Shown: positions 46,712 to 57,711 of the stretch, in pieces
Layout of the letters: every line of letters starts with the position of its first letter
Position numbering within the stretch: the first letter of the stretch is position 1
Assembly (NCBI GenBank): GCA_963803495.1
Contig: CAWDMP010000002.1
Span: 3,534,001 to 3,598,000 of the forward strand
Reading direction: 5' to 3'
Source of the DNA: Persicitalea sp963803495
Lineage (GTDB): Bacteria; Bacteroidota; Bacteroidia; Cytophagales; Spirosomataceae
Length of the DNA stretch: 64,000 nt
The notes under the pieces: model-generated
Told to the model about the DNA's origin: nothing
Database searches by the model: none
The model's input: the letters and a program-made list of their open reading frames with translations, nothing else
Position numbers and translations under genes: made by a program

Positions 46712-49132
46712 TCATTCGCTCCGCAGCGACTCCACCGGATTGGCCAACGCTGCCTTTACGCTCTGAAAACTAACCGTCAGCAGCGCCACGCCCACCGCCA
46801 ACCCACCCGCCAGGGCGAAGACCCACCACGCGATGTCGATTTTATAGGCAAAATCCGCCAGCCATCCGGTCATGGCGTACCAGGCGAGGGGCGACGCGAT
46901 GACGATGGCGACAAGTACCAGTTTTATAAAATCTTTGGAAAGCAGCGCGACGATGCTGGCGACGCTCGCGCCAAGTACCTTGCGGACGCCGATCTCTTTG
47001 GTGCGCTGGTTGACGGCCATGCGTGCCAATCCGAACAGGCCGATGCTGCAAATCAGGAGGGATAGCACCGCCGCGTACTGGATGATCTGCTGCCAGCGGC
47101 GGTCATTTTGGTAAAGATTCGCGTTGTCGTCGCTCAAGAAACTGTACTGGAAAGCGTAGTCGCCGAACTGCTGTTTGAAAATAGGCTGCAATCTGGTCAG
47201 TGCCTGCACCCGCTGCCCTTTCGGGTACTTGATCCAGACCAAATCAGCCGATGTCAGGGTCATGACCTGCGGCTGAATCTTGTAGCGCAGCGAGCCGTAG
47301 TGGTAGTCTTTCACGACGCCGACGACGGTCAGTTTCTGGTTTTCGCCTATCCAGTTTTCAGTGAATTGCTTGCCGATGGGATCAGCCCATCCGGCGGCTT
47401 TGACAAAAGACTCATTTACGATAGCCGAGCGCGTGGGGTCGGTTCCGAAGTCGGTTGAAAAATTACGTCCCGCCGTGAGTTTCAGGCCCACAAGAGGAAG
47501 AAACTCGTAGTCGGCTCGGGTGTACACGTAGTGAAACGTGCGGGTATCGATCGTCACCGGGGATTCGCTCAATCTGGGCAAAGTGTTATCCGTAGCGGAA
47601 GAAACCGCGCCAAAAACCGGGTAGCTTTGCAGCTTTTGGCGAAACTGCGCGATCAGCTCCGCCCGATCGTTGCGGGGAGGTACTTTGACCCGAATAATAT
47701 TGGTCGGATCGTAGCCTAACTCCTTGTGCGTCATGAAGTTCATCTGCCGGAAGTACACCAACGTAGCCGCGACCAACCCAATCGCAAGCACAAACTGCGC
47801 GACGGTCAGCCCTTTACCGAACCAGTTGCGGGTGTTCAGTTGCCCGCGGTTGTAAAGTACCTGCGTAGGGTTGTACACCGAAAGTACCACCGCCGGGTAC
47901 AGCCCGGTCGCCAATACGCAAAGCCCCAGCAGTCCAAATCCGCCCAGGATCAAAGAGCCATCGTCAAGAAATGAAAAGGCCAGTTCTTTATCGGCCAGTT
48001 GGTTGAAGACTGGCAGGGCCGCCGCGCAAAGTACCCCCGCCAGCACCAAAGCCAGCAGACAAAGCAGGGTAGTTTCGGCCATGAACTGGCCGATCACCTG
48101 TCGGCGGCTGCTACCAACTACCTTCCGAATGCCGATTTCTTTGGCCCGCTTCATCGCTCCGGCCAGGCTGAGGTTGATAAAATTGACACAGGCCATGAGC
48201 AAAATCAAGCCCACGATGCTGAGTAGCACATAAGAGTAAGTTAGCGTACTGCTAGTCGAAACCCCGGATTCGATGCTGTTGCCCCGTTCTGCTTCCAGGC
48301 CAGCGCGGTTCAGGTGCAGATCGGTGATGGGTTGTAAGCCAAAGCTGTATTTCGGACTTTGGCCTTCGTTTTCCTGCGCTTCCTGCAATTGCTCGCGGGC
48401 GTTGGCCTGAAAGACAGATGCGAATTTGTCCTGCGTTCGTTGCGGGTCGGCGTCGGGATGGAGCAGCAGGAAGGTACTCAGGTACTGATTAAGCCAGTTG
48501 GTGTCGTTGAATTTATCGTTAAGCCACTGAAAAGGCAGCAACAACTCAAACTGAATGGAAGAATTGGCGGGTATTTTTTCGGTAACGCCCGTGATGACGA
48601 ACGGTTCGAGGTGGTCGCCATCCTCCACCGTCAAAAGCTCGCCCACTACCTCGGTTTTGTCAAAAAACTTCCGGGCGATTTCTTCGGTGATGACAATGGA
48701 ATTGGGGTCGTTCAGAGCCGTATTCCAGTCGCCGTGCAGCAGCGGAAATGTGAACAGATTGGGAAAACTGGCATCGGCAAAAAGCCCCTGCAAAGCCAGC
48801 GATTTTTCTTTACCAATCACATTGAAATTAACGCCCAACACCCGCGCGTAGTCCGTCACTTCCGGGATGGCCGCTTTGAACGCCGGGCCTTGTACCTGTC
48901 CTGAGGCTCCGAGCCGTTTTTGCTGGCCTTCTTCGCTGGTGACAGTCGTGGTCAGCCGATAAAGCTGTGGAGCTTTGGCGTGGAACTGGTCGTAGCTCAA
49001 CTCATCCCGCACAAACAAAATCGCCAGCAACGCGCAAGCCATGCCTACGGCCAGACCCGACAGATTGATGACGGTGTAGGTGCGTTCCCGCCAAAGGTTT
49101 CGGAGGGCGATTTTGAGGTAGTTGGCGAGCAT
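46712..49132 (-). CDS. FtsX/MacB-type permease 3
   Basis: An 806-residue permease, intact. The start MLANYLKIALRNLWRERTYT is followed by the first helix (VINLSGLAVGMACALLAILF), and the first periplasmic domain includes VTSEEGQQKRLGASGQVQGP. The second module ends in RTKEIGVRKVLGASVASIVA and NPVESLRSE, shared with most of the array. It runs leftward, and its ATG is 45 bp from the divergent Uma2 gene. Confidence 0.85.
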   Translation of the reverse strand: MLANYLKIALRNLWRERTYTVINLSGLAVGMACALLAILFVRDELSYDQFHAKAPQLYRLTTTVTSEEGQQKRLGASGQVQGPAFKAAIPEVTDYARVLGVNFNVIGKEKSLALQGLFADASFPNLFTFPLLHGDWNTALNDPNSIVITEEIARKFFDKTEVVGELLTVEDGDHLEPFVITGVTEKIPANSSIQFELLLPFQWLNDKFNDTNWLNQYLSTFLLLHPDADPQRTQDKFASVFQANAREQLQEAQENEGQSPKYSFGLQPITDLHLNRAGLEAERGNSIESGVSTSSTLTYSYVLLSIVGLILLMACVNFINLSLAGAMKRAKEIGIRKVVGSSRRQVIGQFMAETTLLCLLALVLAGVLCAAALPVFNQLADKELAFSFLDDGSLILGGFGLLGLCVLATGLYPAVVLSVYNPTQVLYNRGQLNTRNWFGKGLTVAQFVLAIGLVAATLVYFRQMNFMTHKELGYDPTNIIRVKVPPRNDRAELIAQFRQKLQSYPVFGAVSSATDNTLPRLSESPVTIDTRTFHYVYTRADYEFLPLVGLKLTAGRNFSTDFGTDPTRSAIVNESFVKAAGWADPIGKQFTENWIGENQKLTVVGVVKDYHYGSLRYKIQPQVMTLTSADLVWIKYPKGQRVQALTRLQPIFKQQFGDYAFQYSFLSDDNANLYQNDRRWQQIIQYAAVLSLLICSIGLFGLARMAVNQRTKEIGVRKVLGASVASIVALLSKDFIKLVLVAIVIASPLAWYAMTGWLADFAYKIDIAWWVFALAGGLAVGVALLTVSFQSVKAALANPVESLRSE

Positions 49133-49148
49133 GAGTTTCGATTTTTGT

Positions 49149-49156
49149 TATATTTG
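49149..49156 (+). promoter_or_regulatory. TATATTTG promoter box before Uma2
   Basis: TAnnTTTG box followed by GAAAAAAA, 20 bp before the Uma2 ATG and preceded by TTTTTGT. Same arrangement as at 54569 and 57488. Confidence 0.6.
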
Positions 49157-49176
49157 AAAAAAACAACCGGAAGCCC

Positions 49177-49656
49177 ATGGAAGCACTCATTGAAAAAGAA
49201 CCTTCACCCTACGAACTCGAAAGAGGCAAGCCCATGCCCGATACGATCCACGCGGCTATTCAGGCCAATCTTTCTTTTGAAATAAAATCACGTTACCGCG
49301 AAAAATACCGCTGCCTGTCCGAAATATCACTGGCAACTCTGCCCGACAGCACCACGCCGGACATCGGCATCTACCCGGCCTTTCCCCTGGACTACGAACA
49401 CCGAACTGCCAAACGAACGGATGCCCCGTTGGTTTGCGTCGAAATCCAGTCTCCCTCGCAGAGTCTCGAGGACATGGTCGATAAGACCCTGGTCTATTTC
49501 AGCTTCGGCGCTCAATCTTGCTGGATTTTCGTACCCGCTGTGCAGGGAGTTTTTGTCTATGATCGTCCCGGCCATTATGAGTTTTACCACGGTGAGGATA
49601 CTTTGCATGACCCCAATTTGGGGATTGAAATTCCACTTCCCCCGCTTTTTGAGTAA
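49177..49656 (+). CDS. Uma2 family endonuclease-fold protein
   Basis: A 159-residue protein of the Uma2 family (PD-(D/E)xK-like fold), abundant in cyanobacteria and Cytophagales. Segments are YELERGKPMPDTIHAAIQAN, TTPDIGIYPAFPLDY (acidic site), VEIQSPSQSLEDMVDKTLVY (Glu/Ser motif) and FGAQSCWIFVPAVQGVFVY. The strict ExK lysine is not evident, so activity is uncertain. It lies antisense between permeases 3 and 4: its stop directly abuts permease 4's stop, and its promoter shares 45 bp with permease 3's start. Confidence 0.8.
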   Translation: MEALIEKEPSPYELERGKPMPDTIHAAIQANLSFEIKSRYREKYRCLSEISLATLPDSTTPDIGIYPAFPLDYEHRTAKRTDAPLVCVEIQSPSQSLEDMVDKTLVYFSFGAQSCWIFVPAVQGVFVYDRPGHYEFYHGEDTLHDPNLGIEIPLPPLFE

Positions 49657-52077
49657 TCACTCGCTCCGTAGACTCTCCACCGGATTCATCAGTGCCGCCT
49701 TCACGACTGGAAGCTCACCGTCAGCAGCGCGATGCCCACGGCCAGCCCACCCGCCAGGGCAAAGTACCACCACTCGATGTCGATTTTATAAGCAAAGTCC
49801 GCCAGCCATGTCGTTCATGACGTACCAGGCGATGGGACTGGCGATGACAATGGCGATTAATACTAATTTTACGAAGTCTTTGGAAAGCAAGGCCACGATA
49901 CTGGCGACGGTAGCGCCAAGGACTTTACGGATGCTGATTTCTTTGGTGCGCTGCTCGGTCGAGAGCGTGACCATGCCCAGCAAACCGACGCACGAAATCA
50001 GGATACTCAGGCCCGAGAAAACCAGCGTAAATTGCAGCGCCTTCGCGTCCTTCCGGTAAAGCTGATCGAACTCTTGATCCATGAAAGCGTAAGTCAATGG
50101 TGCACCGGGGAAGCGTTCTTCAAAAGCATCCAGCACGATGTTTAGGGCTTTTGTCGCTTGCCCCGGCTGGGTTTCAATCAGGAAAGAAGCGCGGTTTGGG
50201 GCATTGGTTCGAATGACGACGGGAGCTATTTTTTCGTGCATATTCTGGTGGTAGAAGTCCTTCACCACACCGATGATTACGCCTTTATCGAACCGGGTTC
50301 CCACCACGGGGGGCGTCAGGCCGAACCGCTTCACGGCCGTTTCGTTCAGGACGGTATTTTCTTTATCGGTACTCAACCGAGGATCGAACCAGCGTCCCTC
50401 GACAAATTCAAATTTCATGATTTTATTCAAATCATCGTCCCCGGCAAAGTCCACATATTTTGGAAAAAAATCGGGCGCGCGGCCTTCCCAGTCGATCCCT
50501 CCTGAGGTCATGAACCCATTGTCGACTATGGACTCCGTGTTCATGCGAACCACTTGGAGAACAGACGATTGAGCCTGAAACTGTTTCTTCAACGTTTCCA
50601 AGCGAGGTTCTACACTCTGTACGTAAGCCTCATAACTAGAATAGGCTATATGTTCCTTTGGTACCTGCACTGTCAGCAATTGGCTTCAGTCGTAGCCGTT
50701 GTGTTGCTGTTGCATGAAGGAAAACTGACGGTACACCACCACCGTGCCCACGATCATCACCACAGCCATACCGAACTGGCCGACGGTCAGGATTTGTCGG
50801 AAGGAAGAGGGCTTGATTCGTAGAAAGCCAACTCCCCTGAACATGCTCAGTGGATTGATTGAGGAGATAAGCAAAGCCGGATAAACGCTAATCAACAACA
50901 GCATCGCGAACCAACACCCCAGCAGTAGTCCAGCCGTGGAAAGCGCCAGCGGATTGAAGGTAAAGGCTTGTCCCGTGAAAGCGTTGAAAGCGGGCAGACT
51001 CGTAAAGACGATGACAATCGCCACGGCCAAAGCCAACAGACTGACCAAAACGCACTCGGCGATAATTTGCACGAAGAGTTGGCCCCGGCTGGCTCCGGCG
51101 ATTTTACGCACGCCGATCTCTTTGGAGCGGATCCCCATGCGGGCAATCGCCAGGTTTACGTAATTGATGCAGGCGGCGGCCAGCAGTAGAAAGGCCAGTA
51201 GCGCAAAGATGTTCACCGTGCTACGGTCGCCGTGTGGGAAGGGAGATACGGTAAAATCATCCGTAAAATGAAGCTCCAATAGCGGCAATATCGTAGCGCT
51301 CAGCGTACCCATCCAGTCCTCTTTCGGGCGGTTGGCTTCGTACAATTGGTCGATTTTGTCGGCGGTACTTTCCGGGTTCGCGCCCGGATGCAGCCGCACG
51401 AACGTCTGGTGGGTCATGTACAGCCAGTTGTCGGCTTCTACGCGCCGCTGCTCGGTGTTGAGTTGGGAGGCTATCGGCAACAGCACATCGAACTGAAAGC
51501 TGGAATGTACCGGATTGTCTGCGATTACGGCCCGCACGACGTACTCGGTGGAGTCGATGCGAACGCTTTTCCCCAGAGCTTCCTTTCCCCGGCCAAACAG
51601 CTTTCCAGCTTTGGATTCCGTCAGGACAAGGCTATACGGATGTCCTTTGAAGGCGTTTTCATCACCCTGCCGGAAATCGTAATGGAAAGACTCGAACCAA
51701 TTGTCACTCACATAGGCGACGTAATCTTCGGGGAAGATCTGGTCGTTCACCTGTAAGCTGATCTCGTTCTTCCGCGAGCGGGTCATCTGCGTTACGCCTT
51801 CTACCTCTGGAAAGCGCTGCGCGATCATTTCAGCCAAAGGGTAAGGGCTGCTCGTCCAGACCGAACTTTCGTCGGCGGTTGTCCGTAACTCATTTTTTAC
51901 CAGGAACACCCGCTCGGCGGCGGGCTGATCCTGGTCGAACCGCAACTCGTTCTGCACCCACATCATGATCAGTAGGGCCGCACCGATCGCCACGGACAAA
52001 CTACCAATGTTGATTGCGCTGTACAGTTTCTGTTGGAGCAGATTCCGCCAGGCGATTTTGAAATAGTTCCTAACCAT
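49657..52077 (-). pseudogene. FtsX/MacB-type permease 4, disrupted
   Basis: Full-length homology of about 806 residues, with the start MVRNYFKIAWRNLLQQKLYS. Three lesions: an in-frame TGA at 50686-50688 (after QHNGYD, where a sense codon is expected); one surplus base at 49809 (NDMAGGL for NDWLADF); and one missing base near 49705 (SFQS/KAAL). The protein ends in the shared block NPVESLRSE. A nonsense codon in addition to indels suggests either a real pseudogene or poor local sequence quality. Follows permease 5 by 30 bp. Confidence 0.75.
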
Positions 52078-52107
52078 AACCGTCTATCGTTTAGAATTGA
52101 ATTGATA

Positions 52108-54552
52108 CTACTCACTCCTTAAACTCTCCACCGGATTCATCAACGCCGCCCTCACGCTCTGGAAACTTACCGTCAGAAGCGCGATACCCACGGCCAGCCC
52201 ACCTGCCAGGGCAAAGTACCACCACGCGATATTTATTTTATAGGCAAAGTCCGCTAGCCAGGCGTTCATGGCGTACCAGGCGATAGGGCTGGCAATGACG
52301 ATGGCGATAAGTACCAGTTTCAGGAAGTCTTTGGAAAGAAGCGCGACGATACTTGCGACGCTCGCGCCAAGTACCTTGCGGACGCCGATTTCTTTGGTGC
52401 GCTGCTGGGCCGCGAAAGCCGCTAATCCGAATAGTCCCAGGCAGGAAATCAGAATCGAAATCAGCGTAAAGACGTTGACGATTCGCGAAGTGCGGGCGTC
52501 CGACTGGTAGTTTATGTTGAAAATCATCGTTCAAAAAACTGTATTCGAACGGCTGGTTAGGAAACGACTCTTTCCACGTTTTTGCCATCGAAGGGAGGGC
52601 GCCGCTTACGTCGGCCGTGTTTACGTGCACCACTGCGTAATTGAACCACGGTTTTAGGTTCAGTGTGAAAGCGTAGGGTTCGATCGACTTGTGCAAATCT
52701 TGGTAGTGGAAGTCTTTCAGCACGCCTACCACTTCGTACGGGATGGTATTTCCCTGCCAATCGAAGTTGAGTTTTTGCCCGACGGCCTTTTCCAGCGGAA
52801 TGGAAAACTTCCGCAACATAGCCTCATTTACCACAATTCGGTTGGCCGTGTCGGCCGGAAATTCCCCCGAAAACATCCTTCCGGCGGCAAGTTCAAACCC
52901 CATCGTCTTCATGAATTCGGGCGACACGCGATTGGTGCTGACCTGTTGGAGGTCATCGACCGACTGGTCAGCCCGGTACAGGCTCATAGTCGTTGGGTTA
53001 GCGATGCCGGGGTAATAGTCGGTTCCCGCCACCCCGGAAATGCGGCTATTTTGTATTAATTCATCTCTGGCCGTCGAGTAATCGTTGCCGTGGAGGGGAA
53101 TGACGATTTGCTGGTCTTTGTCAAAACCGAGGGGCTTTTCTTGCAGAAAATTCATCTGCTGATAAATCACCACTGTGGCGACGACCAGCCCAATGGAAAT
53201 CATGAACTGAAACACCACCAACACTTTTCTAAAACCAATGCCGGAGGCCGAATTCACGAACCTGCCTTTTAATACGTCCAGCGGATTGAAAACCGACAGG
53301 TAAAAAGCCAGGTAGCTTCCAGCCAGCAATCCCGTAACCAAGGCCAAAGCCACAAAACCCGCCACCGTCCAGGGGCTAAGCAGATCATTTAATTGCAATG
53401 ATTTGTCGGTCAACTGATTGAACGTGGGCAGCAGCAGTACCGCCAGCATCATGGCCACCAAAAGCGATACCAAGGTCAACACCATCGACTCGCCCAGAAA
53501 CTGCCCGATCAGGCCTCGTTTTCCGGCTCCCAGCACTTTCCGCATCCCTACCTCCGCCGCCCGTTTTATCGAGCGGGCCGTGGACAGATTCATGAAATTG
53601 ATGCAGGCAATGAGCAGGATAAAAAGCGCAATCGAAGCCAGGATATACAAGTACTTTGTGCTGCTGGTGGCCGTTACGATGGTGTCGATTTCGCGGTACA
53701 AGTGAAGGTCCTGCACGGGCGTAAGGAAAATCCGCTTGTCGAAACCCGCCTCCTGTAGACTCTTCCTGACGTACTTATCCATGAAGGCCGTCAGTTTTTG
53801 GTCAAATTTTCGGGCATCAGAACCAGGCTCCAATCTGACGTAGGTATAAAACATATTGTTGCCCGTGTAAGTGACGGGCTGGTCTCGGATGAATCCGGCC
53901 ACCCAGCCCGCCGACAGCGGGACGAAAAAGCGGGCATCGATATGCGATCGCGCACTTTCGTCCTTGAACACACCCGTGACCTTGAAGTTTTCGCCAAATC
54001 CGGTCGTTCCGCCTACCTTGATCGTCGCGTTCAGGGCCGGACTATCGCCAAACAACTTGCGGGCGACTTCTTCCGAAAGCACCACCGAATGCGGATCGTT
54101 CAGGGCCGTTCTGGCGTCACCTTCCAGGAAAGCGTAAGTGAACACATCGAAAAATGTAGAATCGACCTGATAGCCTTTGGTTTCGTAAAAGGAATTGTCG
54201 GCCCCGCTCGCTGCTGCCCCACGCTCAGTAAGGTTTTGTCCTCGATCACATTTACCCAAAGCCGGGTGACTTGCGCTATTTCGGGATATTCAGCCTTGAT
54301 CGCTTGGGCATAAGGAGCCGATAGCATAGGGAATTCTTCCCGCCCATCGGCGGCAGAAATTGCTTCGCTATTGATCAGGTACAGATCGTCGGGGTACCGA
54401 TGGTGCAGATCGAAAGAAAGCTCGCTTTGGATGTACAGCATCAATAGCATACAGCAGGCCAGCCCCACCGAAAGCCCGATGACGTTGAGCCCGGAGAAGA
54501 GCTTGTTGCGGAGCAAATTCCGCCAGGCGATTTTGAGGTAGTTGGTGAACAT
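52108..54552 (-). CDS. FtsX/MacB-type permease 5 (two frameshifts)
   Basis: The start MFTNYLKIAWRNLLRNKLFS leads a typical two-module permease of about 814 residues. One base seems missing at a CCCC run (54217-54220) between EDKTLLSVG and ASGADNSFYETKG. One base is surplus in an AAAA run (52520-52523) between FLNDDF and NINYQSDAR. Both are homopolymers, so sequencing errors are likely. Central block AAEVGMRKVLGAGKRGLIGQ; the C-terminal block is common to the array. The gene is probably intact in the cell. Confidence 0.8.
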
Positions 54553-54568
54553 GGCCTTTTATTTTTGT

Positions 54569-54576
54569 TATCTTTG
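54569..54576 (+). promoter_or_regulatory. TATCTTTG promoter box before second Uma2
   Basis: TTTTTGTTATCTTTGAAAAA, the same 20-bp string as before the PIN-type pair; 22 bp before the ATG. Confidence 0.6.
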
Positions 54577-54598
54577 AAAAAAGAATCCAGATAGAAGT

Positions 54599-55081
54599 AT
54601 GGAACAACTGATCGATACCGGAACATCTCAATACGAAATTGAAAGGGGAAAGCCTATGCCAAGTAGAAACCATTCTATTATTCAGGGCTACTTGATTACT
54701 GAATTAAATATCCGTTATCGAGATACGTACTCCTTTTTCTCGGAATTGAGTCTCACTATGCCAGCACGCCCCGATACCGTTCCTGATATTGCGATTTATT
54801 CTAAGATGCAAATCGATTATCTTCATGACAGTTCTTCAATGGAGGAGATGCCTATCACGGCTATAGAAATAGTTTCTGCTTCCCAGTCTAATGATGACAT
54901 ACTCGCCAAATTTGAGCGATATTTTGGGGCAGGTATTCATTCTTGCTGGCTAGTAATACCGAGCCTTCAAGCAATTGCTGTTTACTCCGAAGTTGGTGAA
55001 TATAATTTCTTTACATCCAGCACTACGCTTATTGACTCCGTCACGGGCATAGAATTGCCGCTGAAAGAGGTTTTCCGTTAG
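54599..55081 (+). CDS. Uma2 family endonuclease-fold protein
   Basis: A 160-residue protein starting MEQLIDTGTSQYEIERGKPM. Same fold as the first Uma2, with TVPDIAIYSKMQIDYLHD, ITAIEIVSASQSNDDILAKF, GAGIHSCWLVIPSLQAIAVY and ELPLKEVFR, but clearly divergent in sequence and more AT-rich. It lies between permeases 5 and 6, antisense, ending 17 bp from permease 6's stop. Function, if any, is unknown. Confidence 0.8.
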   Translation: MEQLIDTGTSQYEIERGKPMPSRNHSIIQGYLITELNIRYRDTYSFFSELSLTMPARPDTVPDIAIYSKMQIDYLHDSSSMEEMPITAIEIVSASQSNDDILAKFERYFGAGIHSCWLVIPSLQAIAVYSEVGEYNFFTSSTTLIDSVTGIELPLKEVFR

Positions 55082-55098
55082 TTCTAATTGAAATCCGT

Positions 55099-57471
55099 TC
55101 ACTCGCTCCGCAACGACTCCACCGGATTCGCCAACGCCGCCTTTACACACTGGAAACTGACCGTCAGCAGCGCAATGCCCACGGCCAGCCCGCCCGCCAG
55201 GGCGAAGTACCACCACTCGATATTTATTTTATAGGCAAAATCCGCCAGCCACGCATTCATGGCGTACCAGGCGATGGGGCTGGCGATGACGATGGCGACT
55301 ACGACCAGTTTTAAAAAGTCCTTGGAAAGTAGTGCGACGATGCTGGCGACGGACGCGCCCAGTACCTTACGGATACCGATTTCTTCGGTGCGGGTTTCGG
55401 CGGTAAAGGCGGCCAGGCCAAATAACCCCAGGCAGGAAATCAGAATAGCCAATCCAGCAAAGAAATTGAATAATTGCCCGGTGCGCTGTTCCGAGCGGTA
55501 CAAGCGGTCGTAAGTCTGGTCTACAAACGAGTATTCGAACGGAAACCCCGGATTGTTGCGCTGCCAAAGCCGTTCGGCGGCGGCGATGGCCTGCGCCGCC
55601 CGCTGTCCCGTGGTCTTGACGTGTACGACGGCATTGTATTCGGGAAAGCTGTACATGACCAGCGGCCGCACCTGCGAACGGATAGATTCTGTGTCGAAAT
55701 CCTTGACTACGCCGATGATCTGCCCCTCGGTTCCCTGCACGGAAAAGCGCTGGCCGACCGGGTTCTCAAGCCCCATCTGCTTTACGGCCGTTTCGTTTAG
55801 CAGCACGGCCGTCGAATCGGCCGAGGTGCCGCTAAAATTTTGTCCGGCCACGAGCTGCATTTTATAAGTTGGGATGAAATCGGGATCAACGCCCAGCAGT
55901 CCGATCGAGAACACGCGGTCGGGATCTTTGCCGGGCCAGTCCGCATCGCTCGCTGTACCGCCGATCTGGAACAGGTCGTTCGAAGAAGTGGTGGCAGACT
56001 GCACGCTGCTTTCCTGCGAAAGTTCGCGTTGGTAGGGCCGAGGATCGCCGTTGGCATTGAACGTAAAAATGTGCGACTTGTCGAAGCCGAGGTCGCGTTC
56101 CTGAATGAACCGTAGCTGCTGACCGATCACGAGCGTACCTGCGATAAGTGCCGTCGAAAGCACAAACTGCGTGACGACAAACACCTTCCTCACCCCTACC
56201 GCACCGGGACGGCCCACAGTACCCCGCAACGAACGAACAGGCTTGAAGGAGGCAATGGTCAGGGCCGGATACAGGCCCGCCGCCAGCAGCGTAACGGCCA
56301 GCGTACTCAGCAGTAGCAACCACAAATGAGGGTCGAGCAACGATAGTTGTAATGTTTTACCGGACATCTCTTGATAGAACGGGACCAAAGCGAACGCTAG
56401 CAAAACCGCCAGCGTCAGGGCTATTCCCAACGGCAGCAGCGACTCTAGCAATAACTGTCGCGATAGTTGCCCGAACTCCGCCCCCATGATTTTGCGAACG
56501 CCCACTTCCGGTGCCCGCCGTGCCGCCCGGGCCGTTGTGAGGTTCACGTAGTTGATGCAACCGATGCTCAGCAGCAGCAGTGCGACCAGACCCAGCACCT
56601 TGATCTGCTTCATCGCCGGACTCGTGCCGTCGGCCCGTTCGAGATGAACGGAGGGAAACGGTTGGAGTTGAAATTCACTCAGGTTGGTCAGGTCTACGTT
56701 TTGGCGTTGCTGCGCTTGAAGAGCCGTAAGTGTTTGGCTCACTTGATTGGCTTCGGTATTGAGCGACAGCCGAACGTAGGTTTGGAACAGGGAATTGCCC
56801 CAGTCCTCATCCATTGTATTCCACTCGCCGTTTCCCTGGAAGCTACGCGCGTAAAGGCTCATCGGAAAAAAGGCTTCGTATTTAACGGACGAGTTGTCCG
56901 GAATGTCGGTCAGAACCGCCCCCACCGTGAAGGTTTGTTTAGTATCTACTGACGTGAAGGTTTTACCGACGGCATCGGACGTACCGAAGTACTTGCGGGC
57001 CAGCGTCTCGGTCAGCACCACCGCGTTCGGCGCCGGAAAAGGGTTGGTCGCGCTCCCGTCAATGACCTTGAATCCATCAAAAACAGTCAAGAAGTTCTCG
57101 TCGGCGTAGCCCAGCGTTTCCTTTTTCTCGGCAAATAGCTGGTCACCGACCCGGAAGTTGTTAAATTCCCACAGGCCCGTTAGCCGCACCGCCGCCTCGA
57201 CGCCCGGCACATTCTCCTGGCTGGCGACGGCAATGGGAGCCGGGGTCAGGGAGATGTGCCGCTCGTCCGTTCCTTTTCCGATGTGCGCGTTCACCCGATA
57301 GATGCGGTCGGCGTCGGTATGGAAGCGGTCGTAGCTAAATTCATCTTTGATCCACCAAAGTAACAGGGTGCTTACGGCCAGCACGACGGCCAGTCCGCCG
57401 ACGTTGATCAGAGAATACAGTTTGTTACGCCACAAGTTGCGCCAGGCGATTTTTAGGTAGTTGGTGAGCAT
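55099..57471 (-). CDS. FtsX/MacB-type permease 6
   Basis: A 790-residue permease, intact, starting MLTNYLKIAWRNLWRNKLYS. The first periplasmic domain includes LAVVLAVSTLLLWWIKDEF and HIGKGTDERHISLTPAPIAV. Later comes APEVGVRKIMGAEFGQLSRQ in the second helix group. The C-terminal block RTEEIGIRKVLGASVASIVA and NPVESLRSE is shared. It is divergent from the antitoxin-like gene, 42 bp apart. Confidence 0.85.
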   Translation of the reverse strand: MLTNYLKIAWRNLWRNKLYSLINVGGLAVVLAVSTLLLWWIKDEFSYDRFHTDADRIYRVNAHIGKGTDERHISLTPAPIAVASQENVPGVEAAVRLTGLWEFNNFRVGDQLFAEKKETLGYADENFLTVFDGFKVIDGSATNPFPAPNAVVLTETLARKYFGTSDAVGKTFTSVDTKQTFTVGAVLTDIPDNSSVKYEAFFPMSLYARSFQGNGEWNTMDEDWGNSLFQTYVRLSLNTEANQVSQTLTALQAQQRQNVDLTNLSEFQLQPFPSVHLERADGTSPAMKQIKVLGLVALLLLSIGCINYVNLTTARAARRAPEVGVRKIMGAEFGQLSRQLLLESLLPLGIALTLAVLLAFALVPFYQEMSGKTLQLSLLDPHLWLLLLSTLAVTLLAAGLYPALTIASFKPVRSLRGTVGRPGAVGVRKVFVVTQFVLSTALIAGTLVIGQQLRFIQERDLGFDKSHIFTFNANGDPRPYQRELSQESSVQSATTSSNDLFQIGGTASDADWPGKDPDRVFSIGLLGVDPDFIPTYKMQLVAGQNFSGTSADSTAVLLNETAVKQMGLENPVGQRFSVQGTEGQIIGVVKDFDTESIRSQVRPLVMYSFPEYNAVVHVKTTGQRAAQAIAAAERLWQRNNPGFPFEYSFVDQTYDRLYRSEQRTGQLFNFFAGLAILISCLGLFGLAAFTAETRTEEIGIRKVLGASVASIVALLSKDFLKLVVVAIVIASPIAWYAMNAWLADFAYKINIEWWYFALAGGLAVGIALLTVSFQCVKAALANPVESLRSE

Positions 57472-57487
57472 GGATTTTTATTTTTGT

Positions 57488-57495
57488 TATCTTTG
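57488..57495 (+). promoter_or_regulatory. TATCTTTG promoter box before the PIN module
   Basis: Identical 20-bp segment TTTTTGTTATCTTTGAAAAA to that at 54564-54583, 18 bp before the ATG at 57514. Confidence 0.6.
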
Positions 57496-57513
57496 AAAAA
57501 ACAGGCGTAGAAT

Positions 57514-57711
57514 ATGGAAAATCAAAAACTAAGTTCTCTCCAACTTGACCTCCTGAAAGTGTACTCCTTTCAACCCAGCGAGGCCGATTTACTGGCAGTG
57601 CGAAAACTCTTGGCCAACTACTTTTCGGACAAGCTCATCGGCAAAATCGGCCAGGCCGTCGAGGAAAAACAAATCAGCGAAGCCGACCTGGAACGCTGGC
57701 TGAATGAGTAA
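57514..57711 (+). CDS. Antitoxin-like protein of a PIN module
   Basis: A 65-residue protein starting MENQKLSSLQLDLLKVYSFQ. It overlaps the PIN toxin start by 8 bp and is acidic and helical (EADLLAVRKLLANYFSDKLI, EEKQISEADLERWLNE). Such short proteins next to PIN toxins usually neutralise them. No DNA-binding motif is visible, so self-repression is not supported. Confidence 0.65.
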   Translation: MENQKLSSLQLDLLKVYSFQPSEADLLAVRKLLANYFSDKLIGKIGQAVEEKQISEADLERWLNE

